Positions 50,957-59,950 of a stretch of DNA of 64,000 nucleotides are shown piece after piece. Source of the stretch: Kordiimonas aestuarii (GTDB lineage Bacteria > Pseudomonadota > Alphaproteobacteria > Sphingomonadales > Kordiimonadaceae); NCBI RefSeq assembly GCF_025574465.1, contig NZ_JAOBPP010000020.1, forward strand, positions 226,390 through 290,389. Reading direction: 5' to 3'. Below the pieces are notes generated by a model. That model was not told the origin of the DNA, did no database searches, and saw nothing but the letters and a program-made list of their open reading frames with translations. A program made the translations under genes and the position numbers. The first letter of the stretch is position 1. Each line of letters begins with the position of its first letter.

Positions 50957-51604
50957 ATGGTGAAGCAGGCAGCAACAGTGAGCCTGGAAGACAGAGCGGC
51001 AACACTGCGCCAGAGCAGGGGCGACAATGTTGCAATTGACGATATCACCCATGTAGTGGGCAGCCTCGTCAAGGGTACGACCCATGATGATGAAGTGGAT
51101 AAAATCGCAACCGAACTGCGCGAACTTCTGGCTTATATCGGCGCGGCGAAGGGCGAACTTATAGGCATGCAGCCCAAGTCTTTGTCCAACCGCGATATTC
51201 CGGATGCCGGCGAACAGCTTGATGCGATCGTGCTATCGACCGAAGAAGCCGCGGAAACCATTATGGATGCTGCGGAAACCGTTGGGCAGCTCTCTGAGGA
51301 AACAGAGGGCGAGATGGCGGAGAAACTGGAGAAAGTTTCGACTGAGTTGTTTCAGGCGTCAAGCTTCCAGGACCTGACCGGGCAACGGATCACCAAAGTG
51401 ATGCGGACCCTGGGTCATCTTGAGGAACGCTTGAATGCACTGGCTGACGCGATCGGCGACGATTACATCAAGCCGGAGGAAGACATTGAGCGAGATGACG
51501 AGGGTATTGCCGCAGACGATACTGACCTTCTTCACGGCCCGCAGCTGGAGGGCGAGGGCAACAGCCAGGATGAAATTGACGCAATTCTTGCCAGTTTTGA
51601 CTAG
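50957..51604 (+). CDS. CheZ-like CheY-phosphate phosphatase
   Basis: This is a 215-residue helical protein. The CheZ signature FQDLTGQRITKVM places Asp 139 and Gln 143 where E. coli CheZ has its catalytic Asp 143 and Gln 147. The end (NSQDEIDAILASFD) resembles the CheY-binding peptide at the FliM N-terminus, and the known CheZ C-terminus also binds CheY-P. It lies between motE and MotB-like genes. Confidence 0.85.
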   Translation: MVKQAATVSLEDRAATLRQSRGDNVAIDDITHVVGSLVKGTTHDDEVDKIATELRELLAYIGAAKGELIGMQPKSLSNRDIPDAGEQLDAIVLSTEEAAETIMDAAETVGQLSEETEGEMAEKLEKVSTELFQASSFQDLTGQRITKVMRTLGHLEERLNALADAIGDDYIKPEEDIERDDEGIAADDTDLLHGPQLEGEGNSQDEIDAILASFD

Positions 51605-51637
51605 GCCTTCAGGCAACCACCGGATTGATCGGGTATC

Positions 51638-52318
51638 ATGTTTATAGAGCAGGAACGAACGAGGCGCCTTTTTGGCAGTGACAACACCCTTGGTTTGTTT
51701 GTCGCGCTGTATCTCATTCTGCTTGCTTTTTTTATAGTTCTGACCTCGGTGTCCCAGCACGCGGCTTCACGGGCGGCCGTCGCGATGGAAAGCGTGAACA
51801 GCACTTTTGAACCCCAGACGGATAACCGCCGCCGCAACATCGACCCCCGGGCAACGGCTGACCCGTCGAATGATGTTGCCCTGCAGGCGGTTCAGCGCGC
51901 CTTCTATGCCGAGTTTTCGATCGAAGGCCGTTTTGCCAATCACGGTGGCAATGTTTTTGAGGTCGAATTCCCGCAGGAATATCTTTTTATGCCGGGCTCG
52001 TTCAATGTGCGCCCGGACATGCATGGCTTTCTTGACCAGCTTCTGGCGGCGCAGAGCCAGGGATTCAGTAACAAGCGCCAGGAAATTGCCTTCATGTTTG
52101 GCAGCGGGGTCGGCGCGGTAGCCGCCGAAATGACCCGGTCGCAGGAAATCGCTGTCCGCCGTGCGGGAGCACTTGCGCGATATTTGAAAAACAAGGGAGT
52201 GCCGGACGGCGCTTTTATCACCGGTTTTGTCGGCATTGAGGAAGGCAAGATACTGGCTGTATTCCGCAACACGTCAGAGATCGGCGTTGTTTCCTCTTTG
52301 GGCGAGAGAGGGAACTGA
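51638..52318 (+). CDS. MotB-like protein lacking the proton-channel Asp
   Basis: This is a 226-residue protein: short N-terminus, one TM helix (LFVALYLILLAFFIVLTSVS), then a periplasmic domain whose end (RRAGALARYLKNKGVPDGAF) resembles the OmpA-like fold of MotB. Where MotB has YADLMT with the essential Asp, this has FVALYL, so the proton-binding residue is missing. It overlaps the next MotB-like gene as TGATG, so the two are probably partners. Confidence 0.75.
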   Translation: MFIEQERTRRLFGSDNTLGLFVALYLILLAFFIVLTSVSQHAASRAAVAMESVNSTFEPQTDNRRRNIDPRATADPSNDVALQAVQRAFYAEFSIEGRFANHGGNVFEVEFPQEYLFMPGSFNVRPDMHGFLDQLLAAQSQGFSNKRQEIAFMFGSGVGAVAAEMTRSQEIAVRRAGALARYLKNKGVPDGAFITGFVGIEEGKILAVFRNTSEIGVVSSLGERGN

Positions 52319-53043
52319 TGTTAGCGACTGCGAAAAAACGGCAGGAAGATGCTTCGGCTTCATGGATCCTTACCTTTGCGGATCTGCTGGCGCTTCTCTT
52401 GACTTTTTTTGTGCTGGTTTTCTCAATGAATTCAGTCCAGTTCGAAAGCTGGAAGTCGGTTGTCAGAACCATGTCGGAAGAATTTAATCCCAACCGGCCA
52501 ATGGTTGAGGTGCAGCAGCACGATACGCCAGCGTCAATCATGACCCGTCGAATTCCAGGGCTAAACCTTTCGTATCTTGAAGCATTGCTGGAGCGTCAGC
52601 TTGCCCAGGTGGCGCTTCTCAAAGACGCGGAAGTGCGCCTTGTTGGCGACAAGGTGGTTATTTCCCTGCCAGCTAGCCTGATGTTTGAGCGTAAAAAGGC
52701 AATCCTTGCGCCGGATGCATCCCGGGCGCTACGGCAGCTCGCTGGCGCGCTTGTGCAAATCAGGAACAAATTGCAGATCGCGGGCTACACCGACGCGACA
52801 CCGGTGACGACCGGCCTGTTCCGCTCGAACTGGGAACTATCGCTCACACGGGCGCGGGTGGTTGCAGGCATGCTGGCAGATGCAGGCTACCGCCAGCCCA
52901 TTACCGTTTTGGGCTATGCTGATACGCGGCTTCAGGACCTGAGTGAACAGCTCAGCGCGCAAAGCCGCTATGAATGGGCTGAACGTATTGATATTGTACT
53001 TATGAATGAAAGACGTGGGCAAAGCACCTATGACATTTTCTAA
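52318..53043 (+). CDS. MotB-like stator protein
   Basis: This is a 241-residue stator-type protein. The TM helix has the essential Asp (SWILTFADLLALLLTFFVLV, about residues 15-34), and the OmpA-like domain (LQIAGYTDATPVTTGL, then the NWELSLTRARVVAGML) binds peptidoglycan. No MotA gene is near, so its partner must be elsewhere. It overlaps the following TPR gene by 14 bases. Confidence 0.88.
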   Translation: MLATAKKRQEDASASWILTFADLLALLLTFFVLVFSMNSVQFESWKSVVRTMSEEFNPNRPMVEVQQHDTPASIMTRRIPGLNLSYLEALLERQLAQVALLKDAEVRLVGDKVVISLPASLMFERKKAILAPDASRALRQLAGALVQIRNKLQIAGYTDATPVTTGLFRSNWELSLTRARVVAGMLADAGYRQPITVLGYADTRLQDLSEQLSAQSRYEWAERIDIVLMNERRGQSTYDIF

Positions 53044-56000
53044 ATGGCAGAATAGTATAGGTGCAGCCGTGTTTGCCGCCGCCGTGGCCGCGGTACCTGC
53101 GGCTTACGCACAGGTGCAAAGTGGTCCACTGGTCTCGGTTCAGGGCGCGCAGCAGTCCAATGCGGCGCGCCTTGTGTTCCCCGTGCCGCGCGATACATCA
53201 TACCGGGTGTTCGGTCAGGCAGGGGCCCTTCGTATTGTCTTTCAGGGTAATTTCCAATTTAATTTCAGCGCGATCCTGTCATCGCCGCTCAGGCAGGCCA
53301 CCAACCCGAGGGTAAGCCAGCGGGGCGGGCAAACCATCGTTGTGATGGATATTCCGTCAGATGCGCGCACGCAAGACTTCTGGTCCGGCCAGTTTCTGGT
53401 GGTTGATGTCTATTCGTCCCGGGCCGCGCGCAACCAGACTGCGGCCAATATGGCGGAGCCTGTAGAACCGTCATCCACCGAACCGCAACCTGACAGCGCT
53501 GCTGACGCCTCCGGCGATGCCAGCCCGCCGGTTGATGACCTTGCTGCGTTGCCGGGCGAGCTTCAGCAAAATGAGCCAGCGTCAGCCGATAACCCGGCGG
53601 GCGTGGGGGACGAGACAGCACAACGGCCGACATCGGGTGCGAGCGGCGGCCCAGCTCAGAGTGCGGCCAATGCTGGCTCGGGGATCGACATCAGAGGCGT
53701 GACCGCCTTTACCCCCGAAGACAAAGTGATCAGCGTTTCCGTGTCCGAGGTCGATGCGGGCATCCAGCTCCGGTTTCCGTGGCAGGAACAAGTCGGCTCC
53801 GCAGTATTTGCCCGGGGCGGCTTCCTCTGGGTGGTGTTTGACCAGCCCTACAAGCTTGATCCCGGTGGATTGCGTGAGGCGGCGGACGTTGTGGACGACC
53901 GCATCAGTGCCCTTGAGGTGCATGAAAACAAGGATGCACTCGTGATGCGGCTTAACGTGGCACCGCAGCAGTTTTATGTGGTTGAACGGGACGGCCCGGA
54001 GTGGCTGGTCAGCCTGAAGGACACGCCGGCGAAGCCGCGTTTCCCGCTTGAGCCAACCCGTCAGGCGGAAGGTGTTCAGGGGCAGCAGGTTTTCGTTCCG
54101 GCAACCGATATTGGTCGTAAGATCGAGATCGAAGACCCTGCCATTGGCGATTTTCTGGTGGTGTTGCCGATGATCGGCGAGGGCCGGGGCATGGCGCAGG
54201 AATATAGCTATGCATCGTCGCAACTGCTGGAAACAGCGCAGGGTGTTGTGGTTATGCCCAAGTCTGATTTTGTGGAAGTCCAGCGTTTCAGTGACGGCAT
54301 TGCCATTCGGACGACCGGGAATAACATTCTGTCGGCCACCAGGCTGTCGCGCGATACAGGTGTGGGGGCCAGGCCCCAAAATGGCAATTTCAAGCGCCTG
54401 ATAGATTTTGAAGCATGGCGCATTGGCAAGCCATGGGAATACCGCAAGAATAAAGCGTTACTGTTTTACGAGCTGTCACTTCAACCCATGACCGACCGTA
54501 ATGCGGCACGCTGGAAGCTGGCACGGTTTTACCTGGCTCATGCACGTGCGGCTGAATCACTGGGCGTTCTGTCCCGTATGCTGGACGAAGATCCGTTGCT
54601 GGCACAGAACAGCGAATATCTCGCGGTGCGCGGCGTAGCAAACTTCAAGCAGGGACGGCTTGAGGCTGCCAGCGTTGACTTGGCCCACAAAGGCCTTGGC
54701 GCCGAACAAGACGCGGAGCTTTGGCGCGGATTGGTGGCCGAAGCACTTGGCCAGTATGACGCGGCGCTTGAACATTACCGGCGCGGCAAAGACGTCATGG
54801 GCACCTATGACGATTATGACCGTGCTGAAATCCAGTTGGCTGTGGTGCGTTCGGCGCTTGAGTTGGACCAGATCGAACTCGCCATTCGTGAGCTGGACCT
54901 GTTGAATGGCCTGAACCTCAATGATGAACAACTGGCTGAATCTGTGTTCCAAAGCGCGCGCATCGCCGCGATGCAGGGCCAAATGGATGTCGCGTTGGCC
55001 CAATATGATGATCTGGCAGACGCCCCCTACCGCTGGATTGCTGCGCGGGCGCGTTATGCGCGGACCAGGCAGAACCTGAAAAATGGCGACCTGAGCGAAG
55101 AACAGGCAATTGACCAGTTGGAAAGACTGCGCTTTGCGTGGCGGGGGGCACGGTTCGAAGCCGAATTGCTGGATGATCTGGCTGATCTCTACTTCTCAAC
55201 CAAACAATATGAACTTGGGCTTGAAGTGCTGCGGCAAGGGGTTTCCTATTTCCCTGACTTGGCGCGCGAGAAGCGGATGATCAACCGGTCGGCCGATGTT
55301 TTCCGGGAATTGTTCCTGAACGGCAAGGCAGACGAACTGACGCCCATCGAAGCCATCAGCCTTTATTACAAGTTCCGCGACCTTACACCGCTTGGCACCG
55401 AAGGAGACCTGATGATCAGGCGCCTTGCCGACCGGCTGGTTTCGGTTGACCTGTTGGACCGGGCAGCCGAGCTTCTGGAGTATCAGGTGCGGGTGCGTAC
55501 GGAAGGCGCGGCGCGCGCGCTTATCGCGGCAAACCTCGCTAAGATATACATCCTGAACGAACAGCCGCAAAAGGCGCTGGAGATCATGCGGGCCACCCGC
55601 GAGCCAAGGTTGCCGCAGGACATTGAAAAAACCCGCCGTCACGTTGAGACCCGCGCCCTTATTGAACTGGCGCGCTATGAGGAAGCCGAAGTATTGCTTG
55701 AGGGCGACCGTAGCGCTGATGCGGATTATCTCCGGGCAGATATCTTCTGGGGCTCAAAGGCTTGGTCACGTTTTGTCAGCACCGCCCGTCAGTTGCTTGG
55801 TGACGGTTGGCGGCGCAATGAAGCATTGCAGCCGCTGGAAAGGCTTAACCTCATCCGGTTGACGATTGCGATGACTTTCATGGAGGATCGTGCGGGCCTG
55901 ATTGAAATGCGCCGCCGTTATGGACCGCAGATGCGCTCAGGGGATTTTGCACAGGCATTTGATCTCCTGACCAATGATCAGGAGCTGTCCGGGCGGGAAT

Positions 56001-56092
56001 TGGGGGCTATCGCCAGTCAGATCGCCAGCGTCGAGAAGCTGCAGTCCTTCATGCGGGATTACCGTAGCGATTTCTCCGGTTCAGGTCGCTGA
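53030..56092 (+). CDS. Large exported TPR-repeat protein of the motility operon
   Basis: This is a 1020-residue protein. ATG 53030 lies in the end of the MotB-like gene; it gives a signal peptide (SIGAAVFAAAVAAVPAAYA). Residues 30-130 and 220-350 are beta-rich, AMIN-like segments, separated by a Pro/Ser/Glu-rich linker (about 130-220). From about residue 470 to the end are helical repeats of TPR type (for example GQYDAALEHYRRGKDV). It is likely a periplasmic scaffold of the motor or flagellum. No named family was recognised. Confidence 0.75.
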   Translation: MTFSKWQNSIGAAVFAAAVAAVPAAYAQVQSGPLVSVQGAQQSNAARLVFPVPRDTSYRVFGQAGALRIVFQGNFQFNFSAILSSPLRQATNPRVSQRGGQTIVVMDIPSDARTQDFWSGQFLVVDVYSSRAARNQTAANMAEPVEPSSTEPQPDSAADASGDASPPVDDLAALPGELQQNEPASADNPAGVGDETAQRPTSGASGGPAQSAANAGSGIDIRGVTAFTPEDKVISVSVSEVDAGIQLRFPWQEQVGSAVFARGGFLWVVFDQPYKLDPGGLREAADVVDDRISALEVHENKDALVMRLNVAPQQFYVVERDGPEWLVSLKDTPAKPRFPLEPTRQAEGVQGQQVFVPATDIGRKIEIEDPAIGDFLVVLPMIGEGRGMAQEYSYASSQLLETAQGVVVMPKSDFVEVQRFSDGIAIRTTGNNILSATRLSRDTGVGARPQNGNFKRLIDFEAWRIGKPWEYRKNKALLFYELSLQPMTDRNAARWKLARFYLAHARAAESLGVLSRMLDEDPLLAQNSEYLAVRGVANFKQGRLEAASVDLAHKGLGAEQDAELWRGLVAEALGQYDAALEHYRRGKDVMGTYDDYDRAEIQLAVVRSALELDQIELAIRELDLLNGLNLNDEQLAESVFQSARIAAMQGQMDVALAQYDDLADAPYRWIAARARYARTRQNLKNGDLSEEQAIDQLERLRFAWRGARFEAELLDDLADLYFSTKQYELGLEVLRQGVSYFPDLAREKRMINRSADVFRELFLNGKADELTPIEAISLYYKFRDLTPLGTEGDLMIRRLADRLVSVDLLDRAAELLEYQVRVRTEGAARALIAANLAKIYILNEQPQKALEIMRATREPRLPQDIEKTRRHVETRALIELARYEEAEVLLEGDRSADADYLRADIFWGSKAWSRFVSTARQLLGDGWRRNEALQPLERLNLIRLTIAMTFMEDRAGLIEMRRRYGPQMRSGDFAQAFDLLTNDQELSGRELGAIASQIASVEKLQSFMRDYRSDFSGSGR

Positions 56093-56105
56093 CCCTCGGT
56101 AGGTT

Positions 56106-56765
56106 TTACTCGATGATGGCATAAGCCCGTGTGGGGAAAGTGCCGACGCCCGAAAACTTGACAGGTGCCGCAAAAAAGCGAAAGCCCATGTCGGGCAGGG
56201 CGCTCAGGTTACACATATGTTCAACAATCGGGATCTCGACACCGAGCAGGGTGGTATGCACCGGCCGGGAGTTGCCGCGTGTGTCGTCTATGTTATGGCT
56301 GTTAATGCCCACAAGCGCGACCCCCTTTTTGTGCAGAAGGTCAGCGGCGGGGCCTGTCAGGAAGGGATGATAGTCGAAATAGTCGGGCGTGCCGAAAAAG
56401 CGGCTCCATCCGGTATCAAACAATACGGCTTTTCCTTTTAGATCACGGTCTTCAAAAGGTTTTTCGTCGATGGCATGCCAGCGGCCTGCATAGGGGACGC
56501 GAATAACAATTCCGGGCAATGCAGTGGTGGAAGCAAGTGTCAGCTCGGCCAGGTCCTTGCCATTTTCATAGCGGTGGAACGGGGAATCGATATAGGTGCC
56601 GCTGTTGCCGATCAGCGTGATCTCGTCGATCTGGAACGATGTCTTGTCCGCGTAGTGTTTTTTGCTCTCTTCACGAGAGAGATAATCGCACACATGAATA
56701 GCCGGCAGGCCTTTGTAGGTGGAGAGGCCGCTTTTCATGGTCTGGCTCAGGTCTATGATCTTCAT
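56106..56765 (-). CDS. Cyclase-family (kynurenine formamidase-like) hydrolase
   Basis: This is a 219-residue metal-dependent hydrolase of the cyclase family. The family pattern is visible: IIDLSQTMKSGLSTYKGLP, GNSGTYIDSPFHRYENG (with the metal-binding HxxxxD-like region) and VGINSHNIDD. Substrate is unknown. I chose ATG 56765; GTG 56774 is the alternative. It converges on the TPR gene with only 13 bases between stops. Confidence 0.85.
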   Translation of the reverse strand: MKIIDLSQTMKSGLSTYKGLPAIHVCDYLSREESKKHYADKTSFQIDEITLIGNSGTYIDSPFHRYENGKDLAELTLASTTALPGIVIRVPYAGRWHAIDEKPFEDRDLKGKAVLFDTGWSRFFGTPDYFDYHPFLTGPAADLLHKKGVALVGINSHNIDDTRGNSRPVHTTLLGVEIPIVEHMCNLSALPDMGFRFFAAPVKFSGVGTFPTRAYAIIE

Positions 56766-56943
56766 CTTATTCACTTTTTTTCAGGGCGACCGGCACAAAA
56801 ATATGCTCGCGGAAGTCTCACCAAGACGTGACATTGATATTATTTTCTATTTTGGACCCTCTGAGCAAATATGGTTGTGCAAGGGCGGTTACTCAAGAAC
56901 CGCAATGAAGTTTGTATTTAAATCATGACAGGGGAATTGCATT

Positions 56944-57222
56944 ATGAAGTTCAACCAATTCGCAAAAACGGCCGTCGCTACCACAAGCGCGGTTGCGTTC
57001 GCCGTGACCATGGCCGCAGGGGCGGTGTCAGCCGACGATAAAAAAGGCAAAAAGGAAAAATGCTATGGCGTGGTCGCCAAGGGCATGAATGACTGTGCTT
57101 CGTCAACACACAGCTGTGCGGGCCAGGCTCAGGAAGACAACCACCCTGAAGAATGGATGTATGTCCCTGCCGGTATGTGCGACCGCATTGCCGGTAGCGC
57201 CAAAGAACCGAAAAAAATGTAG
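56944..57222 (+). CDS. BufA1-type bufferin precursor (DUF2282)
   Basis: This is a 92-residue RiPP precursor of the DUF2282 family. It has a signal peptide (about 1-30), a Lys-rich start, and four Cys (40, 51, 58, 79) in the typical context EKCYGVVAKGMNDCASS, HSCAG and YVPAGMC. Related bufferins are modified by their MNIO enzyme at Cys and bind copper. AGGGGA lies upstream. It starts the operon with genes for MNIO, DUF2063 and DoxX proteins. Confidence 0.88.
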   Translation: MKFNQFAKTAVATTSAVAFAVTMAAGAVSADDKKGKKEKCYGVVAKGMNDCASSTHSCAGQAQEDNHPEEWMYVPAGMCDRIAGSAKEPKKM

Positions 57223-57301
57223 TCTCGACAGCTGAGTGATCATTGGAGCAGTGTGGCAGAGGTCTGCTATGCTGCTCTAATTATATGTAAAGGCAGGTTT
57301 T

Positions 57302-58168
57302 ATGGCTGTTGACTATCTTTGGCAGAGTAAGGGGCAGGTACCTCCCGTTGGTGTGAGCTTGAAAACCGAGCATCTCGCGCATGTGCTCAACGCGCGACCT
57401 GCTATGGCATTTTTTGAAGTGCACGCTGAAAATTACATGACAAAAGGCGGGGCTCATCACCGTTATCTCGAAGCGATTTGCGAGCATTATGCGCTCTCGG
57501 TGCACGGTGTTGGCATGTCCCTAGGCTCGGCGGAAGGGCTTGATCCCGCCCATGTCGATCGCTTCAGGGGAGTGGTGGCGCGCTACGGTCCCGTGCTGGT
57601 GTCGGAACACCTTGCCTGGTCTGTGCAGGGCGGCACTTATCTGAATGACCTGTTGCCGTTGCCGCTGACGCAGGAAAGCCTGCGGGTTGTCAGCGCCAAT
57701 GTGAGCAGGTTGCAGGACGCTGTCGGCCGGGCAATCCTTATCGAAAATCCATCCAGCTATCTGGCGTTCAAAGCTAGCGAAATGCCGGAGATCGAATTCC
57801 TGACGCGTCTCGCGGATGCCACAGGCTGTGGGCTGCTTCTTGATGTGAATAATATCTATGTGTCGGCACGCAATATGGGCTTTGATGCGCTGGGCTATCT
57901 TGATGCGGTGCCCGCCGCGCTCATCGGTGAGGTGCATTTGGCTGGTCATGTGGTCAAGGATATTGATGGCATAAAATTGCGGATCGATGACCACGGCAGC
58001 CGGGTATGTGATGACGTCTGGGGCCTCTATGAGCGGTTGGTCAATCGAGTGGGCCCGAAGCCGACGCTCATTGAATGGGACACCGACGTCCCCGACTTTG
58101 ACGTGCTGGAAGCCGAGGCGACAAAGGCCTTGGCACGCATGACGGCAAAGGTACATGTCCATGCCTGA
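57302..58168 (+). CDS. MNIO (DUF692) peptide-modifying iron oxygenase, BufB-type
   Basis: This is a 288-residue TIM-barrel multinuclear non-heme iron oxidase. Key blocks: FFEVHAENYM, HGVGMSLGSAEGLD, LVSEHLAWS, IENPSSYL, LLLDVNNIYVSA, EVHLAGHV and IEWDTDVP, with the conserved His, Asp and Glu metal ligands. Members turn Cys of the precursor into heterocycles. It follows bufA by 79 bases and overlaps the bufC gene. Confidence 0.93.
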   Translation: MAVDYLWQSKGQVPPVGVSLKTEHLAHVLNARPAMAFFEVHAENYMTKGGAHHRYLEAICEHYALSVHGVGMSLGSAEGLDPAHVDRFRGVVARYGPVLVSEHLAWSVQGGTYLNDLLPLPLTQESLRVVSANVSRLQDAVGRAILIENPSSYLAFKASEMPEIEFLTRLADATGCGLLLDVNNIYVSARNMGFDALGYLDAVPAALIGEVHLAGHVVKDIDGIKLRIDDHGSRVCDDVWGLYERLVNRVGPKPTLIEWDTDVPDFDVLEAEATKALARMTAKVHVHA

Positions 58169-58856
58169 TCTGGCCACGTTCCAGCGAGAGATGAGAAAGG
58201 CGATGGTGGCAGGCGGCGTCCCCTCCACCACCCTTGAAGGCGCGGTCGTGTCAGACACGCTCCCGGCTGAGCGGCGCATCAGGGTCCACCAGAACAATTA
58301 CCGTGAAAGTCTGTGCAGAGCTCTTATGTCACTGTTTCCGGTGGCCAGGGTTTTTGTTGGGGAGCAATTCATAAAGGGCGTGTTCGCCAAATATATCGCA
58401 CGCGAGCCGCCGTGCGAGGCGGTGCTTTCCCACTACGGTGCCGGGTTGCCGGATTTTCTCGCTGAATTTGCGCCCGTGTGCCAGGTCCCCTATCTGCGGG
58501 ATATCATCAGGCTTGAGTGGGCCATTCACAGCCTGCAACTGGTTGAGGAGTTCGGGAACGCCTTGAGTGCGGATGGCACACCCCGGTTGTCACCTAACGT
58601 ACGGCTGGTAGACAGCGACTATCCGATCCTGAATCTCTGGATGGCCGGTACCGGGCAGATCCCGCCGGAAGCCGTCAGTTTGAAGGCCGGCGGGCAGTGT
58701 GCGCTTGTGACCCTGTCGGGTGGCGAGGTGCGGCTGGCCGCGCTTGACAGCGCACAGCGCCAGACAGCGCTGCGGATCGAGGCGGGCGAGCCGGTGGAGG
58801 GCGATAGTTTGACCATGTTGACAGAGATGGGCGCGGTAGATTTCCACGCCGGGTAG
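58161..58856 (+). CDS. DUF2063-type RiPP recognition partner, BufC-type
   Basis: This is a 231-residue protein of the DUF2063 family: an N-terminal DNA-binding-like helical domain (RIRVHQNNYRESLCRALMSL, FPVARVFVG) and a C-terminal beta domain (LVTLSGGEVRLAAL). These proteins partner the MNIO enzyme and bind the precursor leader. Start is ATG 58161 or 58155, inside the end of bufB. Confidence 0.9.
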   Translation: MPDLATFQREMRKAMVAGGVPSTTLEGAVVSDTLPAERRIRVHQNNYRESLCRALMSLFPVARVFVGEQFIKGVFAKYIAREPPCEAVLSHYGAGLPDFLAEFAPVCQVPYLRDIIRLEWAIHSLQLVEEFGNALSADGTPRLSPNVRLVDSDYPILNLWMAGTGQIPPEAVSLKAGGQCALVTLSGGEVRLAALDSAQRQTALRIEAGEPVEGDSLTMLTEMGAVDFHAG

Positions 58857-58867
58857 GGGAGCTTTGG

Positions 58868-59326
58868 ATGCGCGCGGTGATCAGGCAGGCGGGGGCGCTT
58901 TATGCGCGCTCAGCACATGTGGTTGAAATGCAGGATTATATGCTCCTGTGGTTACGAAGCTGGGTGGCGCATATTTTTTATGCCAGCAGCCGTACCAAGG
59001 TTGCTGGTGGCTTCCTTGAGCCATCAGACAGTGCGCATACGCTGTTCGAGTACGAGTATGCCCTGCCATTGCTTCCCGCCGATGTGGCGTTGACCCTGGC
59101 GATTTACGCCGAAACCTTCCTGCCGATACTGCTTATTCTGGGGCTGGCTTCCCGTCTTGGAGCGCTCGGCCTTTTTGGCATGACCCTGGTGATCCAGCTG
59201 TTTGTCTATCCAGGCCATTTCAGCGAGCATGCGACATGGTTGGCGGCGTTATTGCCGATTGTGATGATGGGCGGCGGTAAAATTTCGCTTGATCATCTTT
59301 TATTTCGCAAAAGAAGAACCAGATAG
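58868..59326 (+). CDS. DoxX-family membrane protein, BufD-like
   Basis: This is a 152-residue membrane protein with four helices (about 20-45, 70-95, 98-120, 125-145). The pattern TLFEYEYALPLLPADVA and PILLILGLASRLGALGL is typical of DoxX. It is the last gene of the bufferin operon, where DoxX proteins are common accessory members. AGGGGAG is upstream of ATG 58868. Confidence 0.88.
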   Translation: MRAVIRQAGALYARSAHVVEMQDYMLLWLRSWVAHIFYASSRTKVAGGFLEPSDSAHTLFEYEYALPLLPADVALTLAIYAETFLPILLILGLASRLGALGLFGMTLVIQLFVYPGHFSEHATWLAALLPIVMMGGGKISLDHLLFRKRRTR

Positions 59327-59367
59327 CAGTACAGGCACACATTAGGCAGGCTTAATAGCAGCGTGAG

Positions 59368-59398
59368 CTATTTTTCTGTTCCCGGAATAGAAAAATAG
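59368..59398 (+). promoter_or_regulatory. Inverted repeat upstream of lrp-like gene
   Basis: Perfect 10-bp arms CTATTTTTCT and AGAAAAATAG, with an 11-base loop, lie 58 bases before the regulator gene. It could be an operator for autoregulation or a terminator for the DoxX gene; no T run follows. Confidence 0.5.
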
Positions 59399-59455
59399 GC
59401 TAATAGGGGGCTGACAGTGAGATGGGGTACGCCCTGCGCTAGAGGAAATAAGAAA

Positions 59456-59947
59456 ATGGATGAAATTGATCGCAAAATTCTGAATCTGTTACAAAAGGAC
59501 GCGACGCTCAGCACGGCTGAAATCGCGGAGGCGGTAGGTCTGTCGACCACACCTTGCTGGCGCCGTATCCAGATTCTGGAACAGGAAGGCTATATTACCC
59601 GCCGTGTGGCGCTTGTGGATCGTAACAAGGTCAATGTGCCGCTGGATGTGTTTGTCGCCATCCGTACCAACGAGCATAACTTCGACTGGCTTGATGAATT
59701 CGCCCGCCTTGTGTGCGAATTCCCGGAGGTTGTTGAACTGTACCGCATGAGTGGCGAGATCGACTATCTGATGCGGGTCGTGGTGCCTGATATGGCGGCT
59801 TATGACACTTTCTATAAAAAGCTGATCAAAAAGGTACAGCTCACGGATGTGAGTTCGTCTTTCGCGATGGAGCGGATCAAATATACGACGGCCTTGCCGC
59901 TTGATTATGCGATCGAAGAGAACAAAAGCCGCCGCAGGAGAGGGTAA
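59456..59947 (+). CDS. Lrp/AsnC-family transcription regulator
   Basis: This is a 163-residue regulator with an N-terminal winged helix (MDEIDRKILNLLQKDATLST, then AEIAEAVGLSTTPCWRRIQILE) and a C-terminal RAM domain (VVELYRMSGEIDYLMRVVV). Lrp-type proteins sense amino acids. ATG 59456 has AGAGGAAAT nine bases upstream. It is three bases before pepN, so they are co-transcribed; a peptide and amino acid link is plausible. Confidence 0.93.
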   Translation: MDEIDRKILNLLQKDATLSTAEIAEAVGLSTTPCWRRIQILEQEGYITRRVALVDRNKVNVPLDVFVAIRTNEHNFDWLDEFARLVCEFPEVVELYRMSGEIDYLMRVVVPDMAAYDTFYKKLIKKVQLTDVSSSFAMERIKYTTALPLDYAIEENKSRRRRG

Positions 59948-59950
59948 ACC

